From Sepiola atlantica (Eukaryota > Mollusca > Cephalopoda > Sepiida > Sepiolidae), in NCBI GenBank assembly GCA_963556195.1, contig OY744525.1, positions 52,589,837 to 52,653,836 on the forward strand: DNA of 64,000 nt. The letters are read 5' to 3'. Numbering within the stretch: the first letter of the stretch is position 1; each line of letters begins with the position of its first letter. Under the pieces are notes generated by a model. That model saw only the letters and a list, made by a program, of their open reading frames with translations. It had not been told where the DNA came from and searched no databases. A program made the translations under genes and the position numbers. Positions 58,201-64,000 of this stretch are shown here, in pieces.

Positions 58201-58546
58201 TGACGTAGTCGTGTGTAGACTCCCCGTTATCTTGCATAAGCATTCGGAATTTATGACGTTCGAAAACCTTATTGGTTTTCTGGATGAAGTATTCGTCCAA
58301 AGCTATCTTCATTGTTTTGTACGTTGGCTCTAATCGGTCTTGTGGTACCTCCGGGGTTAAAGTCCTGATGATTTCTTTTAGTTTCCGTCCCCCATAAAAT
58401 CGTAAAAGTGAACGCTGTCGATTGTCATTCCTTATTTCGAACGCCGTAAATGCGTCCTCAAGGTGTTCACTCCATTCCCTCCATGCTTGCTCCTGGTTAG
58501 AGTCCTCCCAGTCTAGGGGTTCTATTGTTGGCATTGAAAGAGACAT
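55250..58546 (-). CDS. Gypsy gag-pol polyprotein, 1098 codons to an in-frame amber
   Basis: Starts MSLSMPTIEPLDWEDS. Gag fills roughly residues 1-215. Knuckles at about 224-239 (CYGCNSSDHIHGQTKC, wide spacing) and 245-260 (CNYCGLKNHFEKTC, CX2CX4HX4C). Protease about 315-330 (LIDSGADINLIDG). RT from about 440, with ICADLRVANKAV near 506 and the catalytic NGADDILIWG near 604. RNase H with VDASPVGLGAIL near 752, LEKEALAIVW near 790 and TDHQAL near 820. H2C2 domain about 968-1005 (HDTHLG ... CIPC). Integrase core from about 1028 with first Asp in LHVDICGPF and second in VSDNGPQF near 1090. The frame ends at TAG (55252-55250) between the second and third catalytic residues. No frameshift separates gag and pol. 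Confidence 0.93.
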   Translation of the reverse strand: MSLSMPTIEPLDWEDSNQEQAWREWSEHLEDAFTAFEIRNDNRQRSLLRFYGGRKLKEIIRTLTPEVPQDRLEPTYKTMKIALDEYFIQKTNKVFERHKFRMLMQDNGESTHDYVTRLRIQGAKCNFNEYSLDKAIVDQLIEKCTSNKLRRAYLKETDLTVEEALRRAFIFESTETQAEHIEGNGKGHSDIHQVKTSYKRQQLNSDHRHLPSTDKNSPLRPVTRCYGCNSSDHIHGQTKCPAFGKKCNYCGLKNHFEKTCLRKKSDRKKESNLSGENKRVQPVSTKLESDNQTWVFQIDHISAAGSEVVHIDDVPVTILIDSGADINLIDGKTFSGILNLRPNLTLKQTNCRPKAYGNTPIPLKGEFFATLTKGPRRIAHKIFVTKAYQGGNILSKRASIELGFITTPQVKSLHTNSIPQSTKDILKQHLPSLEGLGRMKNFRLKIKIDNNITPVAQPPRRTPFHIQEAVEEKIEEMLENDIIERVEGPTPWVSPLVAVPKPNGEIRICADLRVANKAVKRTRYQIPTVEQLLSEIGNANTFSKIDLNSYYHQIELDPESRDITTFSCKSGIYRYKVLVMGITSAAEEGQRLLQQILQKIPNCCNGADDILIWGKDTKEHNKTLDAVLRTLRGNNLTIAQKKSIFHSEELEFHGFIVSSTGIRPTDSKIKAIKEFKNPENIQDVRSFLGLINYLGKFIPRLATLSEPLKRLTRANTGWRWTKEEESCFLKLKNMIIQSKPLMHFDPKLETSVLVDASPVGLGAILCQNKLGVLTPISYASRTLTDGERRYCQLEKEALAIVWACEKFHFYLYGKNFLLMTDHQALTTIFNPKGNPSARILRWILRLQQYDYTIKHINGRNNPADILSRQPMKYQKTVSPEEEIAEGFINAIVANSTPKSITLSEIMEESQRDLTLKAVEKAIQQGDWSKESTQPYKHVKNELTAKRGIITRGSRIIIPKNLQKRILKLAHDTHLGIVKTKALLRTKVWWPNIDKDIETTISRCIPCTTQDPKSNHRPVHMAEMKGPWEVLHVDICGPFPSGDYVIGMVDAGSRWPEAFITKTTRASTVVSTIQNCFYTHGIPTIIVSDNGPQFISSDF

Positions 58547-58589
58547 ATTTATTTATTTTCTCTTCGGAGGGGGTTTTGTTCAGTTTTCT

Positions 58590-59225
58590 TCGAGAAATTA
58601 TATTTCAGTTGTTGTTGTTCAGTTTCGGGGTTTTTGTTTTTTTTTGTTTTTTTTCCAGTTGTTTAGTTTCGGTTGCTCGTCGCTGTTTGCTTCGAGAAAT
58701 TAAATATCAGTTGTTGTTGTTGTTCAGTTTCGGGGGGTTTTTTTTTCCAGTTGTTTAGTTTCGGTTACTCGTCGCTGTTTGCTTCGCGAAATTAAATTTC
58801 AGTTGTTGTTTCGATTACTCGTCGCTGTTTGCTTCGAGAAATTAAATTTCAGTTGTTGTTCAGTTTCAGTTACTCGTCGCTGTTTTGCTTAGAGAAGTTA
58901 AATTTCAGTTGTTGTTCAGTTTCGGTTACTCGTTGCTGTTTTCTTCGAGAAATTAAATTTCAGTTGTTGTTTCGATTACTCGTCACTGTTTGCTTCGAGA
59001 AATTAAATTTCAGTTGTTGTTTCGATTACTCGTCGCTGTTTGCTTCGAGAAATTAAATTTCAGTTGTTGTTTCGATTACTCGTCACTGTTTGCTTCGAGA
59101 AATTAAATTTCAGTTGTTGTTTCGATTACTCGTCGCTGTTTGCTTCGAGAAATTAAATTTCAGTTGTTGTTTCGATTACTCGTCGCTGTTTGCTTCGAGA
59201 AATTAAATTTCAGTTGTTGTTCAGT
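58590..59225 (-). repeat. Tandem array (~50-bp unit, 11 copies) in the gypsy leader
   Basis: Plus-strand unit: ttcgattactcgtcgctgtt + tgcttcgagaaattaaattt + cagttgttgt. The six units from 58943 are spaced exactly 50 bp; those nearer the gag start are longer and more diverged. Each contains TTCGAGAA (or a variant), and 7 of about 10 contain CTCGTCGC, which is also the core of the primer-binding site next to the LTR. Confidence 0.93.
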
Positions 59226-59258
59226 TTCGGGGTTTTTTTTTTGGTTTTTTTTTTTTTA

Positions 59259-59269
59259 CCTCGTCGCCA
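59259..59269 (-). promoter_or_regulatory. Primer-binding site
   Basis: The minus strand reads TGGCGACGAGG two bases after the 5' LTR end; its complement ends CCA, as a tRNA 3' end should. Confidence 0.7.
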
Positions 59270-59271
59270 GG

Positions 59272-59355
59272 TTTACTGTCTACGAAATGAGTCCCTGAAC
59301 CTAATTCCTCGGGTCTATTTGTAGTCCCGCCCGTGACGTCACATCCGGCGTCACA
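59272..59355 (-). repeat. 5' LTR, 84 bp
   Basis: Identical to the 3' LTR at 54418-54501. It should carry the promoter of the element; the CRE palindrome lies at 59334-59341. Confidence 0.93.
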
Positions 59356-59360
59356 GATTC
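59356..59360. repeat. Target-site duplication GATTC, right
   Basis: Matches 54413-54417; the single-copy state is preserved in the inverted LINE fragment at 60720-60724. Confidence 0.92.
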
Positions 59361-60141
59361 CAGCACTTGCCAAAAGATATCAAGAAAAGGATAGCAAGCA
59401 CAAGGCGAAAGTTGAGAGCAGATAGTTAAAAAAGAACACAAGACTATTCTACCGAAATTTCGTGGGAGAGAAAATAACAGTGGAAAAGCCACCGGAAGAG
59501 AAGGAGCTAGAAAACTACTGGAGGCCTATGTTTGAGAATTAGGGACCATGCAATCAAGAGGCCAAGTGGATCTTAGATATAGCTCGAAGTAATAAAAGCA
59601 AGCCAGAAATGCCAGAGCCAGAGATAACATCTAGAATGATAAAACGAAAGTTAGATCAATTTCAGAATCACAAAAAACCTGGCATAGACAATATACCCTG
59701 AAGAAACTAACAGCACTTCATAGCCATTATAGTAACTGCTTCACCAGACTGTTGAAGGGTGAGGAGGCCACACCAGCATGGCTATTAAAAGGTGATACGA
59801 CTCTCATACTCAAAACGAGTGAGACATGAAACCCTACTAAATACAGACCGATCCACTGTCACTACAACCAACAAACTCTTAACTGGCCTGGTTGCAGACA
59901 GCATCTATGAATACCTCTCTTCTGGGGTATACCTGAAAAAAGAACAAGCAGGGTGCAGGGGGAAATGTTTAGGCACCAAGGATCAGTTGTTTATCAATAA
60001 GACCATCTTTGAGGACTGTAGGAAGAGGCAGCAAAACCTAAGCATGGCATGAATCGAATATCAAAAGGCATACGATAGTGTACCACATGCATGGCTCATG
60101 CGCTGCCTTGATCTATATAACATCCGGTCATCAAGAAAACC

Positions 60142-60975
60142 ATGACAATACATATAAATATGTGGCAAACAACCATGGCATTAAGACACGCTAATAGAAC
60201 AATAAAAATCCCTGACGTCAAGATTCAAAGAGGAATCTTCCAAGGAGATAGATTATCTCCTCTACTCTTTTGCCTGCCAATTGATCCGCTAAGTAAATTA
60301 CTAAACAAAAGCCAGAATGCCTACAACCTGGGTCAGGGCCGCCAACAAGACCCAAACAAAAGAGTCAACCACCTGCTCTTCATGGATGACCTCAAGTTGT
60401 ATGCTAGTTCACATGCTGACTCAAGCCGACTCCTGCAAGTTGTCCATACCTTCTTCAAAGATATTGAAATGAAGTTCGGCCTGGACAAATGTGCCAAGTG
60501 TTCCCCCAGAGCTGGGAAGAAGATCCAAACGGAAAACATACAGCTCGATGAAGATACTGACATCAAAGACCTTGAAGAACAAGAACACTACAAATACCTT
60601 GGCATAGAAGAAAATGATTCAATTCAACATGCCAAGATGAGAGAAAAATTGTCAGAGAATATGTATAACATTCGCTCTGTGCTTGCTATCCTTTTCTTGA
60701 ATTCTTCTGGCAAGTGCTGGAATCCTGCCTTCAAATTCCCTCACAACATTTTCAATTTCTTCTACAATTTTTTTTGTATTTATATATGCCGTGTTAAAAA
60801 ATTTTGCAAAACACAGCTTACAAAAAAAACCAAAGTAACTGCCATTAACCAATTAGCTATGCCAGTGATAACATACAGCTTTGGAATTATTGATTGTCCA
60901 CAAAAGGACATTAACAGACTAAACACTAAAATGAGAAAAATGTTGACAATGTACAGAGTAATGTACAGTAACTAG
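60142..60975 (+). pseudogene. R2/R4-like reverse transcriptase, palm/thumb open frame
   Basis: 277 codons. RGIFQGDRLSPLLF and FMDDLKLYA are the RT motifs B and C (MDD box). The frame runs through about 130 bp (60655-60785) that is an inverted copy of another part of the same LINE and so is not native RT sequence there. Native reading resumes at CRVKKFCKTQLTKKTKVTAI. Without its true thumb segment the protein is unlikely to work. Confidence 0.75.
60655..60785 (-). repeat. Inverted internal copy of LINE sequence spanning the gypsy insertion site
   Basis: The minus strand reads gtagaagaaattgaaaatgt + tgtgagggaatttgaaggca + ggattccagcacttgcc and aagaaaaggatagcaagcac, matching 54370-54417 joined to 59361-59404. 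It holds a single GATTC (60724-60720) and no LTR element. Confidence 0.9.
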
Positions 60976-61407
60976 TGTCTACCAAGGCTGTATCTGCCAA
61001 GAAGAGCAGGGGGTATGGCTCTGTCAGAAATTGACCATCAACATCGAGCCACTATTGTGAGCACTATCTGATGAGCTCCCAGAACCCAAACCTTATGATG
61101 GTACGCCAACACCAAGAAACCAGAACAACCTCTATCACAAAACTGGCCAAACATTTTGGACAAGACTGTCTTACAAATGAGGCAGAAATGGAAAACAAGC
61201 TTGCTACGGAAATAGCCCAGAAGAGCTGCACGAAATATACCAAGAAAACTGGAAGAATGGGCTAAGTATTTTCCTATGTAAAAAATTAAATATCCAGTGT
61301 AGCAGCAAGTCCTCGAGGCATATACCAGAAAGAACAGTTGGAAATAAGTTATACACCATCCACTATGACTATGCAATCCCTACAACGGAGCTGTTAAACC
61401 TAACATA

Positions 61408-61719
61408 GTGATATGGGACAAAAGGGAGAAAGTAGCAACCCTAGTTGAAGTCAGTGTCCCTAATGATGCTGGCTTAAACAGAGCTGAAAGGGAAAATATT
61501 ACAAAATATCAATGTCTTATGTACAACATGAAAAGAAACTGGAATCTTAGGAAGATCTCCATCACCCCAGTAATTGTAGGAGCAACCGGACTAATGAAAA
61601 AGAATTTCAAAAACTACCTGGCGAATATACCCGGTGAACCAAGTGCAAGAGAGATACAAACAATTGCACTTAAAGGTACGGTTAGAATCTTAAAAAGATC
61701 TCTCGGCTGGAGTGTCTGA
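61408..61719 (+). pseudogene. R2/R4-like C-terminal endonuclease segment
   Basis: 103 open codons containing VWDKREKVATLVEVSVPND and ERENITKYQCLMYNMKRNWN followed by VIVGATGLMKKNFKNYL and REIQTIALKGTVRILKRSLG. Downstream stop at 61718. The LVEVSVP strand with its acidic residue fits a PD-(D/E)XK-type fold. It is well preserved compared with the rest of the LINE. Confidence 0.65.
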
Positions 61720-61783
61720 AATAGCCGGTGAATGTCTGGCATCTGGTAGGATGCCCCATCCCTAGCAAAAACAAGAAGTCCAC

Positions 61784-61789
<6 letters not shown>

Positions 61790-61823
<34 letters not shown>
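61790..61823. repeat. (AT)n microsatellite between two LINE families
   Basis: About 34 bp. Confidence 0.93.
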
Positions 61824-61826
<3 letters not shown>

Positions 61827-61833
61827 GATTGCC

Positions 61834-62260
61834 ATGGTTAATAGCACTCTACCTGAGAGTCCAACTTTCAAACTCCTCGGCCTAACATTCACAGGTAATA
61901 TGAATTGGAACAAATATATAGAAGATACTGCCAAGGCTGCTGCAAGGAAAGTAGCTTTCTCTACCGTGCTAGAAAACTTCTCACATCTGCCAGTATCCTA
62001 TATACTATACAAAGCCACCCTTCGCCCATGCATGGAGTATTGTTGCCACATCTGGGCTGGTGCACCAACCACTAGTCTTTCCTTAGACAAGATTCAAAAA
62101 AGAGTCTCTAATTTAATAAGTCTCAAACTATCTCGCAAGCTCGAGCCCCTATTCCATCGCTGCAATGTTGCATCCCTATGCTTATTTTAATAGTACTTCA
62201 AGTGAATGTGCTCTGAGGAACTTGCTGCACTTGTGCCTCCTCAACGTAAATATAACAAGT
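61834..62260 (+). mobile_element. Family A LINE fragment, post-RT region
   Basis: An open frame to 62190 reads PTFKLLGLTFTGNMNWNKYI, EDTAKAAARKVAFSTVLENF, LYKATLRPCMEYCCHIWAGA and IQKRVSNLISLKLSRKLEPL. The same blocks occur, more decayed, on the minus strand at 3400-3900. Continues frameshifted to about 62260 (AALVPPQRKYN). Confidence 0.82.
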
Positions 62261-62264
62261 ACTC

Positions 62265-63475
62265 CACACGCGTCTCTGTCTCTCTGCGCACAGATCTTGC
62301 CAGACCGCGAACACTCTTCAGCCGATCGTCGTAGTGGCAATAAAAAAAATATGTCGATCGAAATTCTTATAGGCCGGGATGACGATGATGATGATGATGA
62401 CTTCGTCGATCCTCGTCATCTCGTCCAACTCCCACGTTGAAACTGTTGATATCAGCGAGCGATCACTGGGCGATCAGCAATCGGCTGACTCTGTGAGGGC
62501 GAAAGATTATTCAAAGCAGAACAAAGGGACAATAATAATGTTCAACAACTCGGTCGGGGTCTTTTTGTATGAAGAGTAATTATTAACAAAGATAAAAGAA
62601 AAGAATTGATTTTACATTGAATTAATGTCTACCGTATGATAAATGTTTTTAGCAAAAGGAAAAGGTGTGTTGTCCCCAAGTTATTCTCCGGTTCTCTCTG
62701 TGCGTGAATGCATTCGCAAATTGTTATTTAAGTCACTAAACTATGAGCGAAGCAGCGATGGCGAGAATTCTGTTTACTCCGGCGATTTTTCTCCGATTCG
62801 CTTCCTCGCCTGTCTTTTTGGATCTGCCTCTTGGGCGTTAAAATGCATAGACTTATTGAAATTGTCCCACGCTACACACTCCTCTTCTCCCATCTTTCTC
62901 TCTGCGTCTCTTCCTCTCTCAGGGGTTGGGACGGGCGCGTCACCCCCCCCCCCCCCACCCCCAACGACACAAATAAATGAGATTCTCTCTCTGGTTTTAG
63001 CGTTATCATAAAACAATTACCCTTTTTCTTTCGCCGTGGGGGCAGAGGTCGTCTGCCTTAATTAATGCCGACAAGCTGAGATGATTATCTGTCCAGTCAA
63101 CTTAGACCTCCGGCTTCGCCTGATTCAAGGTGTATTACTGATTCACCTGATCATATGTCTTTTGTTGACTTTTTATTAGCATTTCGCTTATTAGAGATTT
63201 TGCTAAATTCTCGCCAAACATCTGGTCTGTATCCACCCATTTGACAATATACCTGGCTTTTCTTAGACAACCCGGCGCCTTAAACCGCTGTTTGAATAGC
63301 TGATTTCACGTCGAATATATACTAGTTTTATATCTCCACTTTGTCTCTACGCAGGACTGGGCATCATCACTAAGATACATACTAGCGCGTAACTAGGGTA
63401 TCCGATCCCCATAGGCCCCGGATACTTTGTCACATAAATACCCCTGACCAATCCGACAATCAGCTAAATCCCACC
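62265..63475. other. Intergenic, nothing recognised
   Basis: Contains (GAT)n at 62378-62400, a poly-C run at 62942-62957 and GC-richer patches; frames are short and I recognise no protein. Confidence 0.4.
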
Positions 63476-63478
63476 CCT

Positions 63479-63745
63479 TCACTGTAGAGGTCCCCAGATG
63501 CCAGAAGGCTTTCTACTCTAATAGCTTTGTTTCTTCGAACCGCTTCCCTTTGGAATTCCCTCTCTGCTCCCTGTTCCCCGACTGTATCAGCATGCAGAAA
63601 TTTAAATGTAATGTGAACAAATATCTTGCTACACAACTCCTTACTTCGGATGCCCCCTATAAATCTGGCCCCCTAATCACAGTAGCCCCTTACGTCTCAG
63701 TGGCAATATGCGTTGTTTGAGGTGAGTTAACAAGAAAATTGAAAA
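63479..63745 (+). mobile_element. Family A LINE, 3' end
   Basis: Frames read VPRCQKAFYSNSF, PLEFPLCSLFPDCISMQKF and KCNVNKYLATQLLTSDAPYK, then tggcaatatgcgttgtttga + ggtgagttaacaagaa. Co-terminal with the copies at 3250 (minus) and 21940 (plus). Confidence 0.78.
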
Positions 63746-64000
63746 TAAAAAAGGATCTGTAGTCGGTAGTAAGTAACGATAAGTGGTTATGTTAATATCC
63801 AGGCTTGGTGTACCGAAAAAGTCATCTGGCAAGAGTAGGCACACTTGACACAGACATGCACCTGGATGAAAATAAACAATATGATTGATTGTCAGACATA
63901 AAATAATTGTTGATTGAAACCACCTTAGAAGGTTAGCGGCAGAAGGAAATACCTTGTCTCTGAATAAATACCCTGGATGCATGGCTACATTGACAGCAAA

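Larger units (their letters stand above)
54418..59355 (-). mobile_element. Gypsy (mag-like) LTR retrotransposon, 4938 bp, near-intact
   Basis: Minus-strand element bounded by two identical 84-bp LTRs and a GATTC duplication. Order along its transcript: 5' LTR (59355-59272), primer-binding site, leader with a ~50-bp tandem array, gag-pol frame (58546 to 54503), polypurine tract, 3' LTR (54501-54418). All domains of a gypsy element are present: gag, two CCHC-type knuckles, aspartic protease, RT, RNase H, H2C2 and integrase. No envelope-like ORF. Identical LTRs imply a recent insertion. The only coding defect I see is one in-frame TAG in the integrase. The ADD form of the RT box and the paired zinc knuckles suit the mag/K02A2.6-like group; this placement is inference. 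Confidence 0.95.
59361..61725 (+). mobile_element. R2/R4-like LINE, RT and restriction-like endonuclease part
   Basis: Degenerate but legible: pre-RT (PKFRGRENNSGKA, EGARKLLEAYV), fingers (WLLKGDTTLIL, NPTKYRPI), TKDQLFINKTIF, IEYQKAYDSVPHAW in another frame, RT core 60142-60975 with IQRGIFQGDRLSPLLF and catalytic LLFMDDLKLYA, LDKCAKCS, INQLAMPVITYSFGIIDCPQ, MRKMLTMYRVMY, and a C-terminal block 61408-61719 with IVWDKREKVATLVEVSVPND, ITKYQCLMYNMKRNWNL and IVGATGLMKKNFKNYL. The latter is the restriction-like endonuclease region of REL-endo LINEs. Clade assignment within R2/R4/NeSL is uncertain. Confidence 0.82.

Noticed and set aside
58422..59056. Phe/Ser-rich + strand ORFs
   Set aside because: Translations of the tandem leader array of the gypsy element on the opposite strand.
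62774..63016. Gly-rich minus-strand ORF
   Set aside because: Contains a translated poly-C run; no other evidence.

Overview
This is eukaryotic, invertebrate-animal DNA. It is AT-rich, with long introns, many (AT)n microsatellites, and remnants of most metazoan transposon classes. A mollusc or another lophotrochozoan with a large repeat-rich genome fits best. That is an inference from style (tRNA-, 5S- and U2-derived repeats, Penelope, mag-like gypsy and R2/R4-like elements), not from a diagnostic gene.

Only one host gene is recognisable: a rhotekin-like gene on the + strand. Twelve exons between 2095 and 34797 join in phase with GT-AG introns to give 444 codons plus a stop. They encode an HR1 Rho-binding segment, an anillin-homology region, a PH domain and a short C-terminal tail ending at 34797. 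The first exon(s) lie upstream of the window. The introns hold LINE fragments, a Penelope-like element with a GIY-YIG remnant, Helitron-like repeats, SINEs and tandem arrays, some of them next to splice sites.

From about 35.2 kb to 64 kb I see no convincing host gene. The stretch is a nest of mobile elements: Helitron-like repeats, palindromic elements, a decayed mariner, several non-LTR fragments, tandem arrays and a pogo-like MITE.

The most striking object is a compact gypsy/mag-type LTR retrotransposon at 54418-59355 (minus strand). It has two identical 84-bp LTRs, a 5-bp target duplication, an 11-unit array of about 50 bp in its leader, and a single gag-pol frame that runs into the polypurine tract. 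One in-frame amber codon interrupts the integrase. The element is inserted in an older R2/R4-like LINE (about 52590-61725). An inverted fragment of that LINE at about 60655-60785 preserves the empty insertion site and confirms the boundaries.

Second-tier observations are: a recurring CTGANGA-hairpin-GAAA motif resembling a hammerhead ribozyme core, associated with palindromic repeats; U2-snRNA-like and 5S-rRNA-like dispersed repeats; a possible poison exon; and a strong hairpin about 20 nt upstream of a rhotekin exon.
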